Assembly (NCBI GenBank): GCA_028289745.1 | Contig: JANQOD010000168.1 | Span: forward strand, 1 to 8,898 | DNA: 8,898 nt | From: Allomuricauda sp. | Lineage (GTDB): Bacteria; Bacteroidota; Bacteroidia; Flavobacteriales; Flavobacteriaceae | Reading direction: 5' to 3' | Shown here: positions 1 to 6,167 of the stretch, in pieces | Numbering within the stretch: position 1 is the first letter of the stretch | How the letters are laid out: each line of letters starts with the position of its first letter | Notes under the pieces: model-generated | Database searches by the model: none | Told to the model about the DNA's origin: nothing | The model's input: the letters and a program-made list of their open reading frames with translations, nothing else | Position numbers and translations under genes: made by a program

Positions 1-1794
1 ATATGATAGCGTCTCTTGCAAAAAGACACCAAAAATATCAAGGTTTGAATCGATCGGTATCGTTTGCAACGGTACGGTGGGGTTGCCCGATGCGTCCAAA
101 TCCCTCCCTTGAGTTCCGTCAAACTCCAGTTCACTGGCCTGAAAATTGTATCCGGCCGTTGTCTGTGAATTCAGTTTTGAAGATATGTCCCAGTCATAGG
201 TAACATTGATATCATAATTCCAATTGAAGACCTTGGCCTCGGCCTCTCCCCTATATCCCAAGTTGAAATAGGCCGGATTTACGTTTTCATAGGGATATAT
301 AGGGATAAAAATATTTCCTTCTTGATTATACGTGTCAACACCCAAGATCTGATCAATGGTCAGGTTTTTGATCGGATTGATCCTCACGTGAAGACTCGGA
401 ATAAAATGGTTCACCTTTTGTGTAATGTCAAAGGTTTCAATAATGCTCAACGGATTTACCCTGGTCTGTTCGACCGCCAACAAGTTTCCGTTGGCGTCCC
501 TTTGCGATAGGTCAAAGACGTTGTTGGTAATGTTCACCGAATTTATGGGGCTCCAAAATACATTACCGTCTGGTTTCTCGTCTGAGTTGCTATTGGCAAA
601 ATAAAGACCCAGGTCATAAGAGATCCAGTCGGCTATCTTGTAAGAAAAATTAACACGCGCAGAGAGGCGCTGGTAATTGGTGTTTTTTATGATTCCCTCG
701 TTGGCCAAATAGCCAATGGAAGCATGGTAATTCATTTTTTCATTGCCATCGCTAATTGAGAAATAGTTGTCAGTGCCAAAACCTGTTTGAAAGATATCAT
801 CTTGATAATCGTACCTGGTCGTGTTGAACTTGTCGGAAGAGAGGAACCTAAAGGGGGTCAGGTCGCCCGTATCGGGGTTAAAACCGAAGATGGGCCACAA
901 CCTTCCCGAAAGGGGGCTGTTGGCGATGGTCTCAAATTCTTCACCCCTCAAGTTAAGGTCCAATTTTTTACGTACGGTATTGACATTGAAGGTACTCTTA
1001 AAAAACATTTCAGGACCATCATCGGAATACCTTCCTTTTTTTGTGGTGATGATCACCACTCCGTTCGATGCCCGCGAACCGTAAATGGCCGCCGCTGCCG
1101 CACCATTGAGTAAGTTTATGTTATCGATGTCGTTCGGGTTGATGTCTACCATTCTGTTTTGCCCCGGACTTGCATCGCCTGCCGGAACGTTCAGATTGGT
1201 TACGTTGGTGGTAAGGTTACTGACCACAACCCCATCAACTACGTAAAGGGGCTCAGAAGATCCTTGTATGGTACTCACCCCCCTCAAGCGAATGGAAAAA
1301 CCTCCGGCGGGATCACCTGAGTTTTGTGTTATCTGTGCCCCCGGCACTTTACCTTGCAAGGAAGTAATAACATTTGGAGGGGCTACTTTGGTCAATTCAA
1401 CAGATTTTACCGTGGTAATGGCATTGCCCAGCTTCTTTCGTTCTTGGGTCAACGATGACCCTACTACGATGACCTCATCCAAGTTGTTTGAATCTTCGAC
1501 CAATGTTACATTCAACTGTTGGTCTTGTCCTGTAAGTGCTATCTCTTGGCTTTTAAAGCCAATATAGCTGATGACGAGCGTTTTGTTGGCCGTATCATCT
1601 GCCACAAAACTAAAGTTTCCATCAAAATCTGTCTGACTTCCTACTGAAGTGCCCTTGATGAAGACACTTGCCCCTGGTAGTGGCTGGCCTTCACTGTCGC
1701 TGACCGTTCCTGAAATCGTGACCGATTGCGCAAAAGATACATGCGCAAACAAAATCATAATCAGAAACAACAGCCTGTACTGTGCTTTTTTCAT
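1..1794 (-). CDS. SusC/RagA-family TonB-dependent outer-membrane receptor (5' part; C-terminus outside window)
   Basis: Outer-membrane receptor that imports large substrates, usually oligosaccharides, using TonB energy and normally paired with a SusD-like lipoprotein. The frame is open from the ATG at 1794 to the window edge: 598 codons of a protein usually near 1000 residues. Seen in order: signal peptide (residues 1-22, positively charged MKK start, hydrophobic core, HVSFA then QS); a carboxypeptidase-regulatory-like domain at about 25-100 (ISGTVSDSEGQPLPGASV, later DFDGNFSF and ISYIGFKSQEI); a TonB-box-like DEVIVVG at 107-112; a plug domain from about 120 with the SusC-typical LQGKVPGAQI, SIRLRGVSTIQGSSEPLYVVDGV, AAAAIYGSRASNGVVIITTKKG; then barrel strands. 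The substrate cannot be read from this part. A SusD partner would be expected to the left. The divergent neighbour is a DeoR-type repressor, which suggests sugar-dependent control. Family assignment is secure. Confidence 0.95.
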   Translation of the reverse strand, partial: MKKAQYRLLFLIMILFAHVSFAQSVTISGTVSDSEGQPLPGASVFIKGTSVGSQTDFDGNFSFVADDTANKTLVISYIGFKSQEIALTGQDQQLNVTLVEDSNNLDEVIVVGSSLTQERKKLGNAITTVKSVELTKVAPPNVITSLQGKVPGAQITQNSGDPAGGFSIRLRGVSTIQGSSEPLYVVDGVVVSNLTTNVTNLNVPAGDASPGQNRMVDINPNDIDNINLLNGAAAAAIYGSRASNGVVIITTKKGRYSDDGPEMFFKSTFNVNTVRKKLDLNLRGEEFETIANSPLSGRLWPIFGFNPDTGDLTPFRFLSSDKFNTTRYDYQDDIFQTGFGTDNYFSISDGNEKMNYHASIGYLANEGIIKNTNYQRLSARVNFSYKIADWISYDLGLYFANSNSDEKPDGNVFWSPINSVNITNNVFDLSQRDANGNLLAVEQTRVNPLSIIETFDITQKVNHFIPSLHVRINPIKNLTIDQILGVDTYNQEGNIFIPIYPYENVNPAYFNLGYRGEAEAKVFNWNYDINVTYDWDISSKLNSQTTAGYNFQASELEFDGTQGRDLDASGNPTVPLQTIPIDSNLDIFGVFLQETLSY

Positions 1795-1815
1795 AATCGT
1801 GTTCTTTTATTGAGC

Positions 1816-1879
1816 TTTGCAAACAAACCTAGCATAATAATTCAATTTTTGCAATGTTTAAATGCAATAATTTATTGCA
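1816..1879. repeat. Cluster of TGCA-centred repeats, candidate operator array
   Basis: Four TGCA-cored elements lie between the divergent SusC-like and DeoR genes: the palindrome TTTGCAAA (1816-1823), TTGCAATG (1849-1856), and TGCAATA / TATTGCA, which together form the perfect palindrome TGCAATA-ATT-TATTGCA (1863-1879). The centres of the last three cores are spaced exactly 13 bp apart (1851.5, 1864.5, 1877.5). The first element falls near the expected transcription start of the SusC-like gene, and the second overlaps its -33 box. The pattern fits a binding array for a repressor, most simply the DeoR protein encoded next door. The binding protein is inference. Confidence 0.5.
1824..1855 (-). 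promoter_or_regulatory. Candidate Bacteroidota-type promoter of the SusC-like gene
   Basis: Read on the minus strand, 1831-1824 is TAGGTTTG, a full match to the Bacteroidota -7 box TAnnTTTG. Twenty bases further upstream (1855-1852) is ATTG, close to the TTTG-type -33 box. Transcription would start near 1818-1820, giving a leader of about 25 nt before the ATG at 1794. The leader holds only an A-rich stretch (AAAAGAAC) in place of a clear Shine-Dalgarno. The start site is inferred. Confidence 0.5.
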
Positions 1880-1918
1880 AAACATATAAATTAACATTAT
1901 TTGATATCAGAAAAATGA

Positions 1919-1945
1919 TTTTTTGCCGTTTTTATTGGCAAAAAA
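1919..1945. repeat. Inverted repeat upstream of deoR-family gene, candidate operator
   Basis: Perfect 9-bp arms TTTTTTGCC (1919-1927) and GGCAAAAAA (1937-1945) flank a 9-nt centre. The repeat ends 7 bp before the candidate -7 box of the repressor gene and so covers the place where its -33 region should be. A repressor bound here would block its own promoter, so autoregulation is the simplest reading. The arms are A/T-rich but include GCC/GGC, which makes chance less likely. It is not a good terminator, because both flanking genes read away from it. Confidence 0.45.
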
Positions 1946-1951
1946 GATTTT

Positions 1952-1959
1952 TATATTTG
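1952..1959 (+). promoter_or_regulatory. Candidate -7 box of the DeoR-family gene
   Basis: TATATTTG matches the Bacteroidota -7 box TAnnTTTG exactly. It ends only 5 nt before the ATG at 1965, so the transcript would begin at or next to the start codon. No well-spaced TTTG -33 box is present: the nearest TTTG (1922-1925) leaves a 26-bp gap, and the usual place is taken up by the inverted repeat. Confidence 0.4.
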
Positions 1960-1964
1960 TTTTC

Positions 1965-2720
1965 ATGGAGAAAAAGAAAAGACATCATATCATTCTCAAC
2001 GAAGTACATATTCACAATAGGGTATTGCTGACCGATCTTGCCAGTATGCTCAATGTCTCTGTTGATACCGTTAGAAGGGATGTCAAAGAACTCGACGCTT
2101 TAAAAAAGCTCAGAAAGGTACATGGCGGTGCCATTTCAAACGGATTCAATGTGTATTCTGACCGATCAAGGGAAATCTATGAACTGGGCAGCAAATCTAC
2201 GATAGCCCAAAAGGGCATATCATTATTGAAAAAAGGTGATGTTATATTGATAAGTGGCGGATCGACCAATATTGAATTGGTAAAACTGCTTCCAAAAAAG
2301 CTTGATCTGACTTTTTTCACCCCAAGTTTGCCCATGGCCATTGAATTGATCAACAACACTTCAGAGCGTTATGAGGTATATCTTATCGGCGGCAAGCTCT
2401 CAAGAAGATCGCAATTGGCCACTGGGGGCAGCTCAATAAATATCTTGTCAGAAATCAAGGCCGATATTTGTTTTTTGGGCACAGGCTATATCGATATTGA
2501 AAAAGGTATCACCGAGGTAGATTGGGAAATTGCCCAAATGAAAAAAGCGATGATACGGGCTTCCAGAAAAACGGTTTCCCTTACCATATCAGAAAAATTG
2601 AACACTTCAAACCGTTACAAAATCTGTGACATCAATGCCATCGATACCTTGGTCACAGAACTGGATCCCAAATGTGAGGGTCTTGAAGCGTATCGAAAAG
2701 CAAATATCAACATACTTTAA
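1965..2720 (+). CDS. DeoR/GlpR-family transcriptional repressor
   Basis: Cytoplasmic DNA-binding repressor of 251 residues, the usual size for the family, whose members mostly respond to phosphorylated sugars. The N-terminal helix-turn-helix spans about residues 6-57, with the DeoR signature in VSVDTVRRDVKELD (31-44) followed by KVHGGAI. The C-terminal sensor domain runs from about 75 to 235: GDVILISGGSTNIEL (91-105) replaces the usual D-S-G-T-T-T loop, then FFTPSLPMA, LIGGKL, FLGTGYIDIEKGITEVDWEIAQMKKAMI (the family's ADGI/GLTTPDE...K region) and SEKL with the conserved lysine. The ATG at 1965 is chosen because MEKKKRHHIILNEV aligns with family N-termini; a 14-residue extension upstream would be hydrophobic and would run through the promoter and operator. 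It is divergent from the SusC-like gene and lies 159 bp before a glucokinase on the same strand, so both are likely targets. The effector is unknown. Confidence 0.9.
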   Translation: MEKKKRHHIILNEVHIHNRVLLTDLASMLNVSVDTVRRDVKELDALKKLRKVHGGAISNGFNVYSDRSREIYELGSKSTIAQKGISLLKKGDVILISGGSTNIELVKLLPKKLDLTFFTPSLPMAIELINNTSERYEVYLIGGKLSRRSQLATGGSSINILSEIKADICFLGTGYIDIEKGITEVDWEIAQMKKAMIRASRKTVSLTISEKLNTSNRYKICDINAIDTLVTELDPKCEGLEAYRKANINIL

Positions 2721-2879
2721 CCAGCGAGCCCACTTAGAAAACTATTGTTCAATACGATCAATGTTTCGAAAGGCACGGCCAAATTTTTTAAAAAACCCAT
2801 AAATAGGGTATGTATCTTCATTTCTTCTTAATCCGTCAAACTTTTTGTTTCTTTGCCACCATAAATAATTTACCCCATT
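2721..2879. other. Spacer between repressor and glucokinase genes
   Basis: No gene is visible in these 159 bp. The left part is unremarkable. In the middle lies TTTTTTAAAAAA (2784-2795), directly followed by a weak stem ACCC-ATAAATA-GGGT (2795-2809), neither a convincing terminator. The right end carries the candidate glucokinase promoter. The two genes may be transcribed separately. Confidence 0.5.
2844..2873 (+). promoter_or_regulatory. Candidate promoter of the glucokinase gene
   Basis: TTTG at 2844-2847, an 18-bp spacer, then TAATTTAC at 2866-2873. The second element matches TAnnTTTG at six of its six-position core except for AC in place of TG at the end, so it is a degenerate -7 box. 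It ends 6 nt before the ATG, which again would give an almost leaderless transcript. Confidence 0.35.
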
Positions 2880-3635
2880 ATGGAACTTTTAGGAATCGAT
2901 ATCGGTGGCTCAGGAATCAAGGGTGCCTTGGTAAACAGTGATACTGGTGAACTTCTTACCGAAAGACATAGAATACCTACCCCCGAATTGCGAAAACCCA
3001 AGGCCATGGCCGAGGTGGTGGCACAACTTGTGGAACACTTTGACTACAAGGGGCCCGTGGGCTGTGGTTTCCCTACCATCGTAAAAAACGGCGTCTGTAT
3101 TTCAAAGGGAAATCTCCATAAAAGTTGGGTAGGGGTCAATGTTGATGAACTGTTCACCCAAGCCACCGGACAACCCTTTACCGTTGTGAACGATGCCGAT
3201 GCCGCGGGCTATGCATCGATGAACTATGGCGTGGGAAGAGGAAAAGATGGTTTTGTCATAATGATCACAGTGGGCACCGGTCTGGGCAGTGGGGCCTTCT
3301 ACAACGGAAAATTGATCCCAAATTTCGAATTGGGGCAGATTCCCTATAAAAGATATAGAAAGATTGAAGATTGGGCAGCAAGTTCTGCAATGGAACGCGA
3401 GGGTCTATCGTATGAGAAATGGGGCAAGCGCTTCAACAAATTTCTGACCTTCGTCGAGCTTTTGGTTTCTCCCGATCTGATCATTATCGGCGGGGGCATT
3501 TCAAAGAAATGGGATCAGTATAGCCATTTGATCGATGTGGAGACCCATGTGGTCAAAGCCGAGCTCATGAACCATGCAGGAATTATTGGTGCCGCTGTCT
3601 CTTGTTTGCGGGAACACCACCATCAAGAAGTTTAA
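2880..3635 (+). CDS. ppgK: ROK-family glucokinase of the polyphosphate-glucose phosphotransferase type
   Basis: Cytoplasmic enzyme expected to phosphorylate glucose to glucose-6-phosphate, with polyphosphate and possibly ATP as donor (EC 2.7.1.63 type). At 251 residues it is shorter than classical ROK kinases but normal for this branch. Visible: phosphate-1 motif DIGGSGIKGALV (7-18); NDADAAGYA (104-112) with the presumed catalytic Asp105; VGTGLGSGAF (131-140); ELGQ (150-153); the polyphosphate-kinase-like stretch with SSAMEREGLSYEKWGKRFN (168-186); SPDLIIIGGGISKKWDQY (197-214). The ROK zinc motif CxCGxxGC is absent, as is normal for this type. Odd: the ExGH histidine is Gln153. The gene follows a DeoR-type repressor and ends convergently with typA, sharing 4 bp. 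The donor (polyphosphate or ATP) is inferred from family resemblance. Confidence 0.85.
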   Translation: MELLGIDIGGSGIKGALVNSDTGELLTERHRIPTPELRKPKAMAEVVAQLVEHFDYKGPVGCGFPTIVKNGVCISKGNLHKSWVGVNVDELFTQATGQPFTVVNDADAAGYASMNYGVGRGKDGFVIMITVGTGLGSGAFYNGKLIPNFELGQIPYKRYRKIEDWAASSAMEREGLSYEKWGKRFNKFLTFVELLVSPDLIIIGGGISKKWDQYSHLIDVETHVVKAELMNHAGIIGAAVSCLREHHHQEV

Positions 3636-5431
3636 ACCGCTTTGTTGCGTTTTCTATCGACCTCTTTTAACTGTATTTTTCGCAACCTTAGATGATTGGG
3701 GGTCACTTCGACCAACTCGTCTTTTTGAATATATTCCAAGGCTTCTTCCAAAGAAAATTTGATGGCAGGCACAATTCGCGATTTATCATCTGAACCAGCG
3801 GCCCGAACATTGGTCAGTTTTTTTGTCTTGGTGACATTGACCACCATATCATCTTGACGTGAGTTCTCACCGATTACCTGTCCTTCATAAATCTCCTCAC
3901 CGGGATCGATAAAGAATTTACCGCGCTCTTGCAGTTTGTCTATCGAATAGGGTATCGCCGTACCATTTTCCATAGAGACCAACGAACCGTTGATTCGCTG
4001 TGCAATCTCACCCTTCATGGGTTGGTATTCCAAAAATCGATGGGCCATAATGGCTTCGCCGGCGGTGGCGGTCAATAATTGGTTCCGTAAACCGATAATG
4101 CCCCTTGACGGAATGATAAACTCACAGAGCATACGGGACCCCTTGGCTTCCATGCTCACCATTTCTCCTTTTCTGATAGAGACCATCTCTACCGCCTTGC
4201 CAGAAACCCCTTCTGGTAAATCAATGGTCATTTGTTCTACCGGCTCGCATTTCACCCCATCGATTTCTTTGATGATGACCTGCGGTTGTCCTATCTGCAA
4301 TTCATAGCCCTCACGGCGCATGGTCTCGATCAATACCGAGAGATGCAGCACACCCCGCCCGTATACCATGAATTTATCGGCATTATTGGTTTCCTCGACA
4401 CGAAGGGCCAGGTTTTTTTCCAGCTCCCGCTCTAAACGTTCTTTTAGATGGCGTGAAGTGACAAATTTGCCATCCTTGCCAAAAAACGGACTGTCATTGA
4501 TGGTGAAGAGCATGCTCATTGTCGGTTCGTCAATGGCAATGGTCTGCAATTTCTCAGGATTTTCAAAATCGGCCACCGTATCGCCGATTTCAAAGGCTTC
4601 CATACCGATTATGGCACAAATATCGCCTACGGCGACGGTTTCGACCTTTTTTCTTCCCAATCCCTCGAAAACAAAGAGCTCTTTGACCTTAGATTTTACA
4701 ATGTTACCATTTCTTTTGACCAAAGAAACATTCTGGCCTTCGTTCAATGTTCCCCGTTGCAAGCGCCCAATGGCAATGCGCCCCGTATAGGAAGAAAAAT
4801 CAAGGGAAGTGATAAGCATTTGCGTGCTGCCCGTTTCGGGCTTGAATTCAGGAATATGTTCTATGACCATATCCAACAATGGCGCTATAGATTCGGTAGG
4901 TGTTTTCCAATCTTCGCCCATCCAGTTGTTTTTGGCCGAACCGTACACTACCGGAAAATCAAGTTGCCATTCTTCAGCCCCCAATTCGAACATCAGGTCA
5001 AAAACCTTTTCGTGCACCTCTTCAGGGGTACAATTTTCTTTATCCACTTTATTGATGACCACACAGGGCTTCAGGCCGAGATCAATGGCCTTTTGCAATA
5101 CAAAACGCGTCTGTGGCATTGGGCCTTCAAAGGCATCGACCAATAGCAGCACACCATCGGCCATGTTCAGCACCCGTTCTACCTCGCCGCCAAAATCGGC
5201 GTGGCCCGGGGTATCGATAATATTGATCTTGGTGTCTTTGTACACCACCGACACGTTTTTTGACACAATGGTGATGCCCCGCTCACGTTCAAGGTCATTG
5301 TTGTCGAGAATCAAATCACCCTTGTTCTCGTTCTCACGAAACAGACGGCAATGGTACATGATCTTATCGACCAAGGTGGTCTTGCCATGGTCAACATGGG
5401 CTATGATAGCGATATTCTTTATTGTTTGCAT
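3632..5431 (-). CDS. typA: Ribosome-associated translational GTPase TypA/BipA
   Basis: Translation-factor GTPase that binds the 70S ribosome at the EF-G site and assists 50S assembly and growth under stress. 599 residues, full length for the family. G domain: G1 AHVDHGKT (11-18), switch I ERGITI (50-55), G3 DTPGH (73-77) with the catalytic-type His77, G4 NKVD (127-130), G5 SAKNN (165-169). A beta-barrel domain II follows from about 205 (MLITSLDFSSYTGRIAIGRL), then EF-G III/V-like domains (GRGVLHLSVLIETMRREGYEL; FIIPSRGIIGLRNQLLTAT) and the TypA-specific C-terminal domain, including YEGQVIGENSR. It starts at the ATG at 5431, with MQTIKNIAIIAHVDHG as in relatives. A perfect -7 box lies 17 nt upstream. 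The stop codon overlaps that of the convergent glucokinase gene. No damaged motif is seen. Confidence 0.98.
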   Translation of the reverse strand: MQTIKNIAIIAHVDHGKTTLVDKIMYHCRLFRENENKGDLILDNNDLERERGITIVSKNVSVVYKDTKINIIDTPGHADFGGEVERVLNMADGVLLLVDAFEGPMPQTRFVLQKAIDLGLKPCVVINKVDKENCTPEEVHEKVFDLMFELGAEEWQLDFPVVYGSAKNNWMGEDWKTPTESIAPLLDMVIEHIPEFKPETGSTQMLITSLDFSSYTGRIAIGRLQRGTLNEGQNVSLVKRNGNIVKSKVKELFVFEGLGRKKVETVAVGDICAIIGMEAFEIGDTVADFENPEKLQTIAIDEPTMSMLFTINDSPFFGKDGKFVTSRHLKERLERELEKNLALRVEETNNADKFMVYGRGVLHLSVLIETMRREGYELQIGQPQVIIKEIDGVKCEPVEQMTIDLPEGVSGKAVEMVSIRKGEMVSMEAKGSRMLCEFIIPSRGIIGLRNQLLTATAGEAIMAHRFLEYQPMKGEIAQRINGSLVSMENGTAIPYSIDKLQERGKFFIDPGEEIYEGQVIGENSRQDDMVVNVTKTKKLTNVRAAGSDDKSRIVPAIKFSLEEALEYIQKDELVEVTPNHLRLRKIQLKEVDRKRNKAV

Positions 5432-5448
5432 GCCTAAATTTGAGGATG

Positions 5449-5456
5449 CAAAGGTA
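5449..5456 (-). promoter_or_regulatory. Candidate -7 box of typA
   Basis: On the minus strand this reads TACCTTTG, an exact TAnnTTTG and identical to the box before kdsA. It predicts a leader of about 10-15 nt before the ATG at 5431. A clear TTTG -33 box at the usual distance is not seen. Confidence 0.5.
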
Positions 5457-5497
5457 AGGCAATAAAATCCACAGACGACACGACCACCATAAATAGG

Positions 5498-6094
5498 TCA
5501 GTCTTTTTTGCCCAAAACCCACCCGATGGTCACCCTAAGATTCGGATAAACCGAAAATTGATCGGTCACCGTCACTGCACTTCCCGTATCGGTATAATCC
5601 ACTGAAATTGCCCCAATGCCAAATTGCAGTCCCCAATTGAAGCCCGAGGTATAGGTGCGCTGCAAACCATACGTCAACCCGATATAGAAAGTTTCAAAAG
5701 AAGCAGGGCCGAATACAATGATATTTGCTAGATCAGGCTCGAAGTTGTTACCGAGCAAAGAAATATCAGAGGTATAGTACATGTTGATCCCATAAAAATT
5801 TCCAGAATTGCCCTTGATCGGCTTTCCTTTCTTCGCCCTTCTGTCAAAATTGTAATACCTGCGCAATTGGGCATCGAATCTGGGGTAAAGGTCAAAACCA
5901 CTGTTATCGAAAGATATCACGCCCAATGAGGTAGCCGCATCAAGTCTTACGGATGTATTCGTGGCAACGCCAAATTCATAAGACACTCCTGGCCAAGCTA
6001 CATTCAGTAAAAACTGGTCTTCAATGTTTTTTTGGTTTTGGGCCATTAGGGCATTTAGAAAAAGTAATGAAAAGACGGTCAGGGTAGTTCTCAT
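5498..6094 (-). CDS. Predicted small outer-membrane beta-barrel protein, function unknown
   Basis: 198 residues from the ATG at 6094; a TTG two codons upstream is less likely as start. An N-terminal signal peptide is clear (MRTTLTVFSLLFLNALMA, then QNQ), so the product is exported. The mature part has short alternating hydrophobic/polar strands separated by polar turns (for example NVAWPGVSYEFGVATNTSVRLDAA; FYIGLTYGLQRTYTSGFNWGLQFGIGAISVDY; YPNLRVTIGWVLGKKD). It is rich in aromatic residues and Gly and has a basic loop near FDRRAKKGKPIKGNSGNF. This is the look of an 8- to 10-strand barrel common in flavobacteria; no enzyme motif is seen. It is divergent from kdsA with only 73 bp between start codons, and 66 bp separate its stop from the typA start on the same strand. 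A link to lipopolysaccharide or envelope work is possible from position only. Confidence 0.75.
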   Translation of the reverse strand: MRTTLTVFSLLFLNALMAQNQKNIEDQFLLNVAWPGVSYEFGVATNTSVRLDAATSLGVISFDNSGFDLYPRFDAQLRRYYNFDRRAKKGKPIKGNSGNFYGINMYYTSDISLLGNNFEPDLANIIVFGPASFETFYIGLTYGLQRTYTSGFNWGLQFGIGAISVDYTDTGSAVTVTDQFSVYPNLRVTIGWVLGKKD

Positions 6095-6145
6095 TGTCAA
6101 AATTTCAAGATTTTGTGGATATCATCAATTTTCAAGCCAAAAAGA

Positions 6146-6153
6146 TACCTTTG
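6146..6153 (+). promoter_or_regulatory. Candidate -7 box of kdsA
   Basis: TACCTTTG, an exact TAnnTTTG, 14 nt before the kdsA ATG. It lies in the 73-bp gap shared with the divergent barrel-protein gene. No convincing TTTG -33 box is seen (the nearest, 6112-6115, is too far), so strength or activator need cannot be judged. Confidence 0.5.
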
Positions 6154-6167
6154 TAAAAATATGTTTT

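Noticed and set aside
787..1567. Plus-strand open frames at 787-1113, 821-1084 and 1268-1567
   Set aside because: They lie antisense inside the clearly coding SusC-like gene and show no family features.
1923..1964. Upstream in-frame start of the DeoR-family gene (14 more residues)
   Set aside because: The extension is hydrophobic, is atypical for the family and is encoded by the inverted repeat and -7 box; the ATG at 1965 fits relatives.
1726..2031. 101-codon plus-strand open frame across the intergenic region
   Set aside because: It overlaps the starts of both divergent genes; the peptide is low-complexity and it would run through the operators and promoters.
2784..2809. TTTTTTAAAAAA plus the ACCC/GGGT stem after the repressor gene as a terminator
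   Set aside because: The stem is only 4 bp with no U-tract behind it, and the A/T palindrome cannot form a useful loop.
4809..5465. 218-codon plus-strand open frame antisense to typA, and other long plus-strand frames at 3990-4790
   Set aside because: They are mirror frames of the intact typA gene; their translations are rich in Ser/Pro/Thr with no recognisable domain.
6024..6167. 48-residue N-terminal extension of KdsA
   Set aside because: It covers the promoter box and the divergent gene's start, and KdsA proteins begin close to the ATG at 6168.
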